Below, one piece after another: positions 15,223 to 24,376 of a stretch of 62,058 bases of DNA. A program made the position numbers and the translations under genes. Position 1 is the stretch's first letter; every line of letters starts with the position of its first letter. The notes below the pieces were generated by a model. The model was not told the DNA's origin. It saw only the letters and a program-made list of their open reading frames with translations, and made no database searches. This DNA is from Flavobacterium azizsancarii (GTDB lineage: Bacteria; Bacteroidota; Bacteroidia; Flavobacteriales; Flavobacteriaceae): positions 1 to 62,058 of the forward strand of contig NZ_JAMZNK010000034.1 in the NCBI RefSeq assembly GCF_027980145.1, in the 5' to 3' direction.

Positions 15223-15230
15223 CAAAGGTA
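15223..15230 (-). promoter_or_regulatory. Promoter -7 box (TACCTTTG) of the candidate small RNA
   Basis: The minus strand reads TACCTTTGCACTCGC, an exact TAnnTTTG match in the gap downstream of hppD, with no ORF following on the strand. Confidence 0.5.
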
Positions 15231-15339
15231 TGTTTAAAGTTTAGAAAATAAATCGTAAAATTCTAGTTTAACATAACATTTGCATAAAAACCATCGTTTT
15301 ATAGAGAATTTTTCTGCATAATGCAAAAATATTGCGATT

Positions 15340-16500
15340 TTACAATGTACCTCTTAATTCTTGTTCTCTTTCGATAGACTCAAAAAGGGCTTTAAAGTTC
15401 CCTGCGCCAAATCCTTTTGCTCCCATTCTTTGAATAATTTCAAAAAATAGCGTTGGTCTGTCCTGAACAGGTTTAGTAAAGATTTGTAACAAGTATCCAT
15501 CTTCATCCGCATCTACCATAATGGCTAATTTTTCAATTTCATTTATATCTTCTTTCATCATGCCCATATGTGCGCCCAATCTTTCAGGAATTGCCTGATA
15601 ATAGGTGTGTGGCGGAGCAGATAAAAATTCAACACCTCTTGATTTCAAATCAGAAACCGTTTTTATAATGTCATCTGTTGCGATGGCAATATGTTGAATT
15701 CCGGGTCCGCCATAGAAATCTAAATATTCTTCGATTTGTGATTTTTTCTTTCCCTCTGCCGGTTCATTAATTGGAAATTTAATTCTTCCGTTTCCGTTTG
15801 ACATTACTTTACTCATCAATGCCGAATATTCAGTATTGATTTGTTTGTCGTCAAAGGATAAGAAATTCACGAATCCCATAACATCTTCGTAGAATTTTAC
15901 CCAGGTATTCATTTCATTCCAACCCACATTTCCAACCATATGATCAATATATTTTAATCCGGTTGGTGCTGGATTATAATCTGATTTCCATTCTTTGTAA
16001 CCCGGTAAGAAAACACCGTTGTAGTTTTTTCTTTCTACAAAAATGTGAACAGTTTCTCCGTATGTGTAAATTCCCGAACGAACAACTTCTCCAAATTCAT
16101 CAGATTCTACTGTTGGTTCCATAAACGAGCGCGCGCCACGTTTCATGGTTTCTTCATAAGCACTTCTGGCATCTTCAACCCAAAGAGCAGCAACTTTTAC
16201 TCCGTCACCATGCTTTTTTAAATGTTCGTTTATTGGGGAATCAGCATTTAAAGGAGTCGTTAAAACGATTCTGATTTTATCCTGTTTCAAAACATAAGAA
16301 GCTTTGTCTCTCACTCCCGTTTCTAATCCGGCATAAGCCAATGATTGATAACCAAAAGCGGTTTTGTAATAATGTGCCGATTGTTTTGCGTTCCCTACGT
16401 AGAATTCTACATAATCTGTTCCTAATAAAGGAAGGAAATCTTGTGCTCCTTCAAAGATTTTTTCTAATCCGTATTCTACTGATTTAAGTTCTTTACTCAT
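15340..16500 (-). CDS. hppD: 4-Hydroxyphenylpyruvate dioxygenase
   Basis: This non-heme iron enzyme converts 4-hydroxyphenylpyruvate to homogentisate in tyrosine catabolism. The 386-residue protein has two glyoxalase-like halves. The first contains VEFYVGNAKQSAHYYKTAFG (from about residue 31). The second starts at YIDHMVGNV (residues 184-192, first iron His) and contains GIQHIAIATDDI (about residue 273, second His) and a C-terminal Glu in FFEIIQRMGAKGFGAGNF. All iron ligands appear present. It lies 113 bases after hmgA, which makes the next enzyme of the pathway. Confidence 0.97.
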   Translation of the reverse strand: MSKELKSVEYGLEKIFEGAQDFLPLLGTDYVEFYVGNAKQSAHYYKTAFGYQSLAYAGLETGVRDKASYVLKQDKIRIVLTTPLNADSPINEHLKKHGDGVKVAALWVEDARSAYEETMKRGARSFMEPTVESDEFGEVVRSGIYTYGETVHIFVERKNYNGVFLPGYKEWKSDYNPAPTGLKYIDHMVGNVGWNEMNTWVKFYEDVMGFVNFLSFDDKQINTEYSALMSKVMSNGNGRIKFPINEPAEGKKKSQIEEYLDFYGGPGIQHIAIATDDIIKTVSDLKSRGVEFLSAPPHTYYQAIPERLGAHMGMMKEDINEIEKLAIMVDADEDGYLLQIFTKPVQDRPTLFFEIIQRMGAKGFGAGNFKALFESIEREQELRGTL

Positions 16501-16503
16501 GAT

Positions 16504-16624
16504 AAGCCCCCTAGCCCCCGAAGGGGGAATTCCTATTAGGGGTAAATAGGATTTTAGTTAAATAATATTGTAAAAGATCAGGTATTGAGAATTCTTAATT
16601 CCCCCTTCGGGGGTTAGGGGGCTT
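16504..16624. repeat. Large inverted repeat between hmgA and hppD
   Basis: The arms run from AAGCCCCCTAGCCCCCGAAG (16504) to about 16532 and from about 16589 to GGGGTTAGGGGGCTT (16624); they are near-perfect inverted copies about 29 to 36 bases long. Each arm also contains its own CCCCCGAAGGGGG-type hairpin. The right arm covers the last codons and stop of hmgA. It may act as a partial terminator or RNA-stabilising structure inside the operon. Confidence 0.7.
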
Positions 16625-17777
16625 CCGTCCAGGATTTATAGTATTGCCCATCATCAAGACCCATTGCTTCTTCTGTAACCATAAGTGGTCTGAAAGTATC
16701 AACCATTACGGCTAATTCGTGGGTTTCTTTATGACCAATGCTGCGTTCCATTGCGCCAGGTGCAGGACCGTGCGGAATTCCTTTTGGGTGTAAAGTGATA
16801 TGACCCTGCTCGATATTATTACGGCTCATAAAATCTCCGTCTACATAATACAGTACTTCGTCTGAATCTATATTGCTGTGATTGTATGGCGCCGGAATTG
16901 CTTTTGGGTGATAATCATAAAGTCTTGGGCAGAATGAACAAACGACAAAAGTGGCCGTTTCGAAAGTTTGATGTACTGGTGGCGGTTGGTGAACACGTCC
17001 TGTTATAGGTTCGAAATTGTGAATAGAAAATCCGTATGGAAAATTGTATCCGTCCCAACCCACAACGTCAAAAGGATGTGTGGCGTAAACCACTTCGTGA
17101 ATCATGCCTTCTTTTTTGATTTTAATTAAAAAATCACCTTTTTCGTCGTGTGTTTCCAATTCGTTTGGCAAAATAAAATCGCGTTCGCAAAATGGCGAAT
17201 GTTCTAAATGCTGACCTGATTGGTTTTTATAACGTTTTGGAGTGTAAAAAGGAGAGTGAGATTCAACATAGAAAAGTCGGTTTTCCGAAGTCTCAAATTC
17301 TATTTGATAAATAATACCTCTAGGAATAACCAGGTAATCGCCATATTCAAAAGGAATATTCCCTAACATGGTTCTTAATTTTCCTTTTCCTTTATGGATG
17401 AAAAGCATTTCATCAGCATCGGCATTTTTATAGAAATATTTTGTCAGTGATTCTTTAGGAGCTGCCAGACCAATGATGCAGTCTTTGTTGACCAGCATGG
17501 CTTTGCGGCTGTCTAAAAAGTCATTTTCAGGTTTTAATTCAAAACCTTTAAAAAGTAATGATTTTATGTTTTTTCCGATTGCAATTTTTGGTTCAACGGA
17601 ATAGGAATTTAAAATTTCTTTAACCTGTGTTGGTCTGTGAACATGATAAGAGAGTGACGAGTGTCCGTGAAAACCTTCGGTACCAAAGAGTTGTTCGTAA
17701 TAGAAACCTCCGTTAGGTTTTTCGAATTGGGTGTGTCTTTTTTTAGGAAAGTTTCCAAGTTTGTGATATAATGGCAT
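16614..17777 (-). CDS. hmgA: Homogentisate 1,2-dioxygenase
   Basis: This iron enzyme opens the ring of homogentisate to maleylacetoacetate in tyrosine and phenylalanine breakdown. The 387-residue cupin protein contains NIPFEYGDYLVIPRGIIYQI (residues 139-158), the catalytic region HNFEPITGRVHQPPPVHQTF (residues 253-272) and DSDEVLYYVDGDF (residues 303-315). The last block is HPKGIPHGPAPG with further iron ligands. It is shorter than human-type enzymes (about 445 aa), as is usual in Bacteroidota. Its final codons Glu-Ala-Pro and the stop lie inside an inverted-repeat arm shared with the gap. Confidence 0.94.
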   Translation of the reverse strand: MPLYHKLGNFPKKRHTQFEKPNGGFYYEQLFGTEGFHGHSSLSYHVHRPTQVKEILNSYSVEPKIAIGKNIKSLLFKGFELKPENDFLDSRKAMLVNKDCIIGLAAPKESLTKYFYKNADADEMLFIHKGKGKLRTMLGNIPFEYGDYLVIPRGIIYQIEFETSENRLFYVESHSPFYTPKRYKNQSGQHLEHSPFCERDFILPNELETHDEKGDFLIKIKKEGMIHEVVYATHPFDVVGWDGYNFPYGFSIHNFEPITGRVHQPPPVHQTFETATFVVCSFCPRLYDYHPKAIPAPYNHSNIDSDEVLYYVDGDFMSRNNIEQGHITLHPKGIPHGPAPGAMERSIGHKETHELAVMVDTFRPLMVTEEAMGLDDGQYYKSWTEAP

Positions 17778-17886
17778 GGCTTTTCAATTAGATAATTTGT
17801 AAATTAGATAATTCGAAAAATTTGAATTGTGTGAACAGATAATTACATCAATATTGTAATTGACTAATTATCTCAATTCGGTAGTT

Positions 17887-17952
17887 TTACTCAGGATTTC
17901 TCTTGATAAGGAATTGAAGATACTCTAATAAACCTGTCCATTTTGTTTTCAT
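17887..17952 (-). CDS. Possible 21-codon leader peptide upstream of hmgA
   Basis: A short frame starts ATG AAA ACA AAA TGG and ends with TAA, giving 21 residues (MKTKWTGLLEYLQ, then FLIKRNPE). It lies 110 bases upstream of hmgA on the same strand, in an otherwise empty 308-base gap. Having Tyr and Phe codons ahead of a tyrosine-breakdown operon is suggestive of a leader, but this may be chance. I see no terminator-like alternative structure. Confidence 0.25.
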   Translation of the reverse strand: MKTKWTGLLEYLQFLIKRNPE

Positions 17953-18085
17953 TATAACAAATGTCGTAATTTTTATTGATTTAAATTATATATTATATCA
18001 ATTATTAACGTTAAAAAAATGCGAAAGATATTTTTAAGTATAAAATATAGGAATCTTATTAAAGCAATATTTTAAAGGATTTACA

Positions 18086-20455
18086 TTAGAATTGGAATCC
18101 AATACTAAACCATGTATAACTTTTAGACATTTCAGGAGACCATGATTGTTTAATCTCAATTGGGCCAATGATGGTTTCTAATCCGTAACCAACAGCATAT
18201 CCGGAGTATTTAGGCATTGATACCCAGTCGACTGATGCAAAAATATCGTCTCCTAAGTTGGCGAAATTAGCAGAGAGGTTAATGTGGTTTTTTTTGAAAA
18301 TTTCGTAATCTAAAGATATGTCAGCTTTTATGAAGCTGTTTCCTGCAATACTTAAAAAGTCATATCCGTAGAAATAATTAAAATTGTTTATTTTGCTATA
18401 GCCGTAACCTCCTAATATAAAGTCAAAAAAGGGAACGCTGTCGCTGCCAATATTAAATCCGGCATCGGCTCCAATTTTAATAGTTGCTTTTCTGAATAGT
18501 GTTTTTGCAAAAGCAATTTCGGCCTTTGCGATTGAGAAAGGCTTGAATTGTTTGGTGTAATTTGACGATGCTAAGTAAGTTTGTACGTCTCCAGAAAAAT
18601 ACAATCCTGAATGTGGGTAATATTTATTATCAAAAGAATCATATTTCAAATAGCCAAACAGACTCACGTAGTTACTTTTCTCAATAATATTTTCTGTATT
18701 AGAAAGAGTTGGTGAGTTTATTTTTAAATATTTATATTCAACACCACCGCCCATTAAAAATTTCTGAACAAAAATGGTTTGAAAATAGGCCTGATTGGTA
18801 ATGTCCATAAAGTCGACATTGATCAAATTTACATTTTGATTTTCCTGAAATAAATTGCTGATACTGGTGGTAACATTACGATTGAATTGATTTAATCGGG
18901 ACCTGAAACCGAAACTAATATTAAAACCATTCTCGACATAATAGTTAAAATCATATCTAAAGTTATCTCCCAGAATAATATCCAATGATGTAATATCATT
19001 TTTTAGGAATGTTTTTTTATGAGTCAGATTCAACAAAATCGCACTTTTGTAAAGTCCGTCGTAATGTAAACCAAGTTTTAAGTACGTCTGTGTTGGGTTT
19101 TCTTTTAGTACAAGATCCAGATCATCTTCTTTACCGTCCGGTTCTAAGCAATAGGAGATAGTGCTGAAGTTTTGCGTCGCATTCAGGTTATTGATTCCTG
19201 TTTTAAGGTCAGCGTAGGTAATGGTACTTCCGGGTTTAAAACGTAGTTTTCCCCGAATGTATTCTCTGGTATAGTTGTCCAGGATCTCACTGTTTATTTT
19301 TTTGATTTCTAGAGTATCAGTTGCAATTTTAAGTTTTGGTTTTTTATAAAAATTGCTTTCGTTTGATAGTGTTTTGATTTTTTCATAGACGGCAAAAGCA
19401 GCTTCTTCACCTTTTCTGATGATTTCTTCGCCTTTGTCAAAGGAGATAACGCCATAATCACGAATGTCTGGTTTGATATAAACATCAGTGTCTTTTATTT
19501 TGCTTTTCATTTTATCAATCGACTGGAGATTGGTAATCTGAACTAATATTCGGGTGGCATTTTTCAGGCTTTTTCGACTCAGTAAATCGTCCTGGACGTC
19601 AACACCAATAATAATGTCAGCGCCAAGATTGCGAACTTCTTTTATAGGATAATTGTTGACAACGCCACCGTCGACCAATAAATTGCCGTCTATCTCAACT
19701 GGTGTAAATAACGAGGGAAATGCGGCACTTGCCATCATTGCCTGAACGAGATTGCCTTTGTTTAGTAAAACTTCTTCGCCGGTTTCGATATTAGTACCAA
19801 TACATAAAAACGGAGTTGGCAGTTTGTTGAAATCGCGAACATGACGCACGTTTCGGGTAAGGCTGCTCAATAAATTATAATTGTACATTCCTTTTGAAAG
19901 TGCTTCAGGAATTCCGACTTTAAACTTGCTAAATGGTAAAACGATGGCATACAATTCATCATTTTTTTTACCATAAAAGTTTTTTGATGAACGCGGAATG
20001 TAGTCATTGATAAGTTCGTCGAAATTGGTTCTTTTAAAAATTGAATCAATTTGTGATGCATTGTAACCGGAAGCATAAAGACCGCCAATGATAGACCCCA
20101 TACTTGTTCCGCCAATATAATCGATTTTTATTCCGGCTTCTTCCAGAACTTTCAGGACTCCGATATGTGCAAATCCTTTTGCGCCGCCACCACTTAAAAC
20201 CAATCCAATTTTAGGTCTTCTGGCTTCGTCTTGTTTTGCTTTTTCGGTGTTTTCTTGTGAAAATGTATTTTGTGAATTGAAAAATAAAAGCGTGAAAAGA
20301 ACCAACTGTGCACCCCAGATGGAAATGGAAAACTGCGAGTGACAAATCGATATTTTTTCTTTTGAAAAAAGAGCGGCTTTAGAAGCTCCTTTTTTTAAAG
20401 TAGAAAGAAATCGTTTTGACCGAGTGTTTGAAATGAACAGCTGGATTGGGTGCAT
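18086..20455 (-). CDS. Patatin-like phospholipase with a surface-antigen beta-barrel
   Basis: The 789-residue protein has an N-terminal secretion signal (hydrophobic stretch about residues 47-66). A patatin lipase domain (residues 80-280) follows with GLVLSGGGAKGFAHIGVL (oxyanion hole), GGTSMGSIIGG (Ser nucleophile in GTSMG) and LLVDGGVVNNYP (catalytic Asp). From about residue 380 it has a POTRA-like region and an Omp85/surface-antigen barrel ending in YTWFSIGFQF. It resembles self-displayed lipases such as PlpD. The 46 polar residues before the signal are unusual, and the true start could be a non-ATG codon nearer the hydrophobic stretch. It starts nine bases after uvrC. Confidence 0.9.
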   Translation of the reverse strand: MHPIQLFISNTRSKRFLSTLKKGASKAALFSKEKISICHSQFSISIWGAQLVLFTLLFFNSQNTFSQENTEKAKQDEARRPKIGLVLSGGGAKGFAHIGVLKVLEEAGIKIDYIGGTSMGSIIGGLYASGYNASQIDSIFKRTNFDELINDYIPRSSKNFYGKKNDELYAIVLPFSKFKVGIPEALSKGMYNYNLLSSLTRNVRHVRDFNKLPTPFLCIGTNIETGEEVLLNKGNLVQAMMASAAFPSLFTPVEIDGNLLVDGGVVNNYPIKEVRNLGADIIIGVDVQDDLLSRKSLKNATRILVQITNLQSIDKMKSKIKDTDVYIKPDIRDYGVISFDKGEEIIRKGEEAAFAVYEKIKTLSNESNFYKKPKLKIATDTLEIKKINSEILDNYTREYIRGKLRFKPGSTITYADLKTGINNLNATQNFSTISYCLEPDGKEDDLDLVLKENPTQTYLKLGLHYDGLYKSAILLNLTHKKTFLKNDITSLDIILGDNFRYDFNYYVENGFNISFGFRSRLNQFNRNVTTSISNLFQENQNVNLINVDFMDITNQAYFQTIFVQKFLMGGGVEYKYLKINSPTLSNTENIIEKSNYVSLFGYLKYDSFDNKYYPHSGLYFSGDVQTYLASSNYTKQFKPFSIAKAEIAFAKTLFRKATIKIGADAGFNIGSDSVPFFDFILGGYGYSKINNFNYFYGYDFLSIAGNSFIKADISLDYEIFKKNHINLSANFANLGDDIFASVDWVSMPKYSGYAVGYGLETIIGPIEIKQSWSPEMSKSYTWFSIGFQF

Positions 20456-20464
20456 ACAAAATAA

Positions 20465-22258
20465 CTAGTTGGTTTTGTAAAAGTCGACAATTTTTTTGGC
20501 TTTTGATACACCAATGACATCAGATATTTCTTTTTCAGTTGCCAGTTTCAATCTTTTAACACTTTTAAAATGTTGTATTAACGTTAGCATTGTTTTTTCG
20601 CCAATGCCGGGAATGCTTTCTACCGATGAATTAAGTGCTGCTTTGCTGCGTTTGTCACGATGAAAGGTGATCCCGAATCGATGCGCTTCGTTTCGCAATT
20701 GCTGGATGACTTTTAATGTCTCCGATTTTTTATCCAGATATAACGGAATAGAATCTCCGGGATAAAACAATTCCTCAAGACGTTTTGCGATGCCTATAAT
20801 GGCAATTTTTCCACGTAATTCTAGTGCGTCTATACTTTTTAATGCTGCAGAAAGTTGTCCTTTTCCACCATCAATAATAATAAGTTGTGGCAAAGGTTGA
20901 TTCTCGTCTAATAATCTTTTGTAACGGCGATAGACAATTTCTGTCATCGAAGCAAAATCGTCAGGACCTTCAACCGTTTTTACATTAAAATGTCGGTAAT
21001 CTTTTTTGCTTGCTTTTCCATCTTTAAAAACCACACATGCCGCAACAGGATTTGTTCCCTGAATATTCGAGTTATCAAAACATTCTATATGGCGTGGCTC
21101 AGTCGGTAAACGTAAATCTTTTTGCATTTGTGCCATGATACGATTTGTGTGTCGGTCAGGATCAACAATTTGCAATTGTTTCAATTGTTCGATTCGGTAA
21201 AACTTAGCGTTTCGAATCGATAAATCTAAAATTTGTTTTTTATCACCGAGTTGCGGAACTGTTGTTTTGATATTCTCGCCCAAATTCATTTCAAACGGAA
21301 CAATAATTTCTTTTGATAATAACTGAAAACGTTCCCGAAGTTCGATGATCGCCAATTCTAATAATTCCTCATCAGTTTCGTCCAGTTTTTTCTTCATCTC
21401 TAAAGTATGCGAACGAATAATCGATCCGTGGGAGATCTGAAGAAAGTTGACATAAGCTGCACTTTCGTCTGATACAATCGAAAAGACATCAATGTTGGTA
21501 ATCTTCGGGTTTACAATCGTCGATCTCGATTGGTAATTCTCGAGAACTTCTATTTTTTCTTTGATTTTTTGTGCTTCTTCAAAACGTAAATCCTGCGCAT
21601 ACTGGTTCATCAATCGCTTGAAATCTTTCATACTTTCTTTAAAATTCCCTTTCAGGATTTCGCGGATCGCATCAACTTGTCTTTGGTATTCTTCAAGTGG
21701 TTCTAAACCTTCGCAAGGACCTTTGCAATTGCCAATATGATATTCCAGACAAACTTTGAATTTGCCTGAATCGATATTTGATTTGCTTAAATCATAATTG
21801 CACGTACGTAATGGATACAATTCTTTGATTAACTCCAGAATCGTATGTACGGTTTTGAAACTGGTATAGGGACCAAAATATTCTGAGCCGTCTTTGACCA
21901 TACGGCGGGTCGAAAATATTCTTGAAAAAGGTTCTCTTTTAATACAAATCCAGGGATAGCTTTTATCATCACGAAGCAACACATTATAACGTGGCTGCAG
22001 GGTTTTTATTAAATTGTTTTCTAACAAAAGTGCATCGGTTTCAGTAGGAACAACGATGTGTTTGATGGTTACAATTTTTTTTACCAATACATTTGTTTTG
22101 GCCGTATCGTGTATTTTATTGAAATAGGAAGAAACCCTTTTTTTTAAATTTTTGGCTTTTCCCACATATAAGATCTTTCCCTCTTTATCATAATATTGAT
22201 ACACGCCGGGATTGTCCGGTAAAGTTTGGATTTGAAGATCTAAAGATGGATTTTGCAT
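20465..22258 (-). CDS. uvrC: Excinuclease ABC subunit C
   Basis: UvrC makes the two DNA cuts in nucleotide excision repair. The 597-residue protein has the GIY-YIG nuclease (NPGVYQYYDKEGKILYVGKAK, with the two halves joined around residues 16-36) and four spaced Cys residues near 154-183. It also has a UVR domain (RFEEAQKIKEKIEVLENY, about residue 224), an RNase H-like C-nuclease domain with IIDGGKGQLSAA, and a final helix-hairpin-helix (IPGIGEKTMLTLIQHF). Length is normal. It leads a two-gene unit with the phospholipase. Confidence 0.96.
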   Translation of the reverse strand: MQNPSLDLQIQTLPDNPGVYQYYDKEGKILYVGKAKNLKKRVSSYFNKIHDTAKTNVLVKKIVTIKHIVVPTETDALLLENNLIKTLQPRYNVLLRDDKSYPWICIKREPFSRIFSTRRMVKDGSEYFGPYTSFKTVHTILELIKELYPLRTCNYDLSKSNIDSGKFKVCLEYHIGNCKGPCEGLEPLEEYQRQVDAIREILKGNFKESMKDFKRLMNQYAQDLRFEEAQKIKEKIEVLENYQSRSTIVNPKITNIDVFSIVSDESAAYVNFLQISHGSIIRSHTLEMKKKLDETDEELLELAIIELRERFQLLSKEIIVPFEMNLGENIKTTVPQLGDKKQILDLSIRNAKFYRIEQLKQLQIVDPDRHTNRIMAQMQKDLRLPTEPRHIECFDNSNIQGTNPVAACVVFKDGKASKKDYRHFNVKTVEGPDDFASMTEIVYRRYKRLLDENQPLPQLIIIDGGKGQLSAALKSIDALELRGKIAIIGIAKRLEELFYPGDSIPLYLDKKSETLKVIQQLRNEAHRFGITFHRDKRSKAALNSSVESIPGIGEKTMLTLIQHFKSVKRLKLATEKEISDVIGVSKAKKIVDFYKTN

Positions 22259-22340
22259 TCTGTTTTGTTTCTGAAGTACCTGAAAAGCTTTTTTAAAAGT
22301 GATTTAGATTCTAAAAAAAAGCTTAACACTGATTTAGTTT

Positions 22341-22348
22341 CAAATTTA
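22341..22348 (-). promoter_or_regulatory. Promoter -7 box (TAAATTTG) for uvrC
   Basis: The minus strand reads TAAATTTG, fitting TAnnTTTG, 83 bases before the uvrC ATG, in the divergent gap with the M14-type deacylase gene. No clear TTG element is seen at the usual distance. Confidence 0.45.
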
Positions 22349-22393
22349 CGAAATCAAAAGAATAATTTCTATATTTAGATTTTATAATTCTAC

Positions 22394-23374
22394 ATGAAAA
22401 ATAGTACACCCTTGGTTATTTTTGGCGAATCGATTTTGCCGGGAGAAAACAAAACAATAAACGTCGAAATTGCGAGGTTGCACACAACCACAAAACTTAA
22501 TATTCCGGTTATTGTGCGTCGGTCAAAGATTGAAGGTCCGGTAGTTTTATTCTCAGCCGGAATTCATGGCGACGAAATAAACGGAGTTGAAGTCGTTCGT
22601 CAGATCATTAGCAAAAAGATCAATCGTCCTGCAAAAGGAACTATTATTTGCATTCCGATTATCAATATGTACGGTTTTGTGAATAAATCCCGTGAGTTTC
22701 CGGACGGACGCGATTTGAATCGTGTTTTCCCGGGAAGTAAAAAAGGTTCTCTCGCCAGTCGTTTTGCATATCATATCGTGGCCGAAGTTTTGCCAATTAT
22801 AGATTATGCAGTCGATTTTCATGCCGGAGGTGCAAGTAGATTTAATGCGCCGCAAATCAGAATTACAGAAAACAATCCCGAATTGAAAGTTTTAGCAGAT
22901 GTTTTTAATGCTCCGTTTACTTTATATTCTAAAAATATCAATGGCTCGTTTAGGAATACCTGTGAGAAAGCCAATATCAAAATGTTGCTTTTTGAAGGCG
23001 GAAAATCATTAGACATTAATAATGTGATTGCCAATGAAGGTGTAATGGGAGTAAAGCGTTTGCTGGATTATCTGAATATGCTTGATCCCAAACAAGTGGT
23101 CGAAAAAGCTCATGATCCATCCATTTATATAAAATATTCGGTTTGGCTGCGTGCTAAATGTTCCGGCTTGCTGCATGATTATAATTTGATTGGCAAGTTC
23201 GTGACCAAAGGAACTATTTTGGCTATTATTACAGATCCGTTTGGTAAATTTGAGCAAAAAGTAAAAGCGCCACATGACGGTTTTGTCATCAACGCTAATC
23301 ACTCGCCGATAGTTTATGAAGGCGATGCGATTTATCACATGTCTAAAAATAACCCTGAAAATGCCGACGAATAA
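22394..23374 (+). CDS. Succinylglutamate desuccinylase/aspartoacylase family protein
   Basis: The 326-residue protein is an M14-type zinc deacylase. It has the zinc pair in FSAGIHGDEINGVEVV (HxxE, residues 54-69), DGRDLNRVFPGS (residues 103-114), the third zinc His in YAVDFHAGGASR (residues 136-147) and the late Glu in MLLFEGGKS. Related proteins remove an acyl group from amino acids; the substrate here is not evident. It is followed by the folate gene with a 14-base overlap, so the two are probably coupled. In many bacteria such enzymes sit next to rimK, which is not seen here. Confidence 0.88.
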   Translation: MKNSTPLVIFGESILPGENKTINVEIARLHTTTKLNIPVIVRRSKIEGPVVLFSAGIHGDEINGVEVVRQIISKKINRPAKGTIICIPIINMYGFVNKSREFPDGRDLNRVFPGSKKGSLASRFAYHIVAEVLPIIDYAVDFHAGGASRFNAPQIRITENNPELKVLADVFNAPFTLYSKNINGSFRNTCEKANIKMLLFEGGKSLDINNVIANEGVMGVKRLLDYLNMLDPKQVVEKAHDPSIYIKYSVWLRAKCSGLLHDYNLIGKFVTKGTILAIITDPFGKFEQKVKAPHDGFVINANHSPIVYEGDAIYHMSKNNPENADE

Positions 23375-23930
23375 AAAAGAACTACGACTGCACTATAAAA
23401 ATCTTCGCAAAGAACTTACCAATGATAATATTGAAGAAAAGAGTTTGGCTGTTGCCAATAATCTAATTCAATTGCCCATTTGGGATAAAACCTATTATCA
23501 TGTTTTTCTGCCTATCGAAGAACATAAAGAAGTAAATACAGAATATGTTTTGCATTTGCTTTCCGGAAAAGATAAAGAAATTGTGGTTTCTAGAAGTGAT
23601 TTTGAAACTCGTGGAATGTCGCATTTTTTATTAACGGATAATACCAGAATCAAAAAGAACGAATACAATATTCCGGAACCTGTCAACGGATTACCTGTAC
23701 CATCGGCAACAATTGATGTGGTTTTTGTACCGCTCCTGGCTTTTGATCTTTCAGGAAATCGCGTGGGTTACGGGAAAGGTTTTTATGATAAATTTCTAAC
23801 AGAATGCAAACCGGAAACGATTAAAATCGGGCTTTCTTTCTTTGAAGCAGAAAATGAAATAGAAGATGTTTTTGAATCTGATGTGAAGTTGGATTATTGT
23901 GTGACGCCTGATAAAGTTTACGAGTTTTGA
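23361..23930 (+). CDS. 5-Formyltetrahydrofolate cyclo-ligase
   Basis: This enzyme converts 5-formyl-THF to methenyl-THF with ATP. I start it at the ATG at 23361 (MPTNKKELRLHYKNLRKELT), which matches the family N-terminus; earlier in-frame ATGs only extend into the upstream gene. The 189-residue protein has the N-terminal Lys/Arg substrate region, VVFVPLLAFDLSGNRVGYG (residues 117-135) and GYGKGFYDKFL (residues 133-143), the family signature. It overlaps the preceding deacylase gene by 14 bases. Confidence 0.93.
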   Translation: MPTNKKELRLHYKNLRKELTNDNIEEKSLAVANNLIQLPIWDKTYYHVFLPIEEHKEVNTEYVLHLLSGKDKEIVVSRSDFETRGMSHFLLTDNTRIKKNEYNIPEPVNGLPVPSATIDVVFVPLLAFDLSGNRVGYGKGFYDKFLTECKPETIKIGLSFFEAENEIEDVFESDVKLDYCVTPDKVYEF

Positions 23931-24376
23931 TTTTCTTACCATATAAGTGAAATAAGAAAATATAAAGCGGGATATTTTTTACTGCAATCCCGATATCTAT
24001 CAAGTGCAAAGAAATTAGGTATGGTTTGGACTTATTTTAATTTTTACATCGCATTATATAGAGACAAACTGCCGTGCATCTTCGCAAAGTTATTGTTATG
24101 CCAGATTTAGACGCACTGCTTTGCGCCTCTACAATATGCTGGGTTTAATGTTTTTTACTATAAATAAAACATTGGTCTAATCATAGTCAGGCTTAAATTT
24201 ACTTATATCACTTGTATGGTGAAGCAGAATATATTTTTTAGTATAAAATATTTAACAGGAATCTTGGCATTAAATTTGGATTGCGGGAATTGCAGATAAT
24301 TTTCTTAGTACATCCGGAATGCTAATTATTTATTTGATCGAAAAATCAATTACTAATTCCTAAAATTTATTTTAAA
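23931..24376. other. Gene-free gap with one repeat copy
   Basis: In this 446-base gap I find no gene. Positions 24106-24134 read as an inverted copy of the GTAGAGGCGCAnAGCAGTGCGTCTA word that occurs three times at 39.5-39.8 kb. The remainder is AT-rich sequence upstream of the VWA lipoprotein, with no clear TAnnTTTG box. Confidence 0.5.

Noticed and set aside
24106..24162. Small frame MPDLDALLCASTICWV in the gap before the VWA gene
   Set aside because: It lies over a dispersed repeat word and has no promoter or conservation clue.
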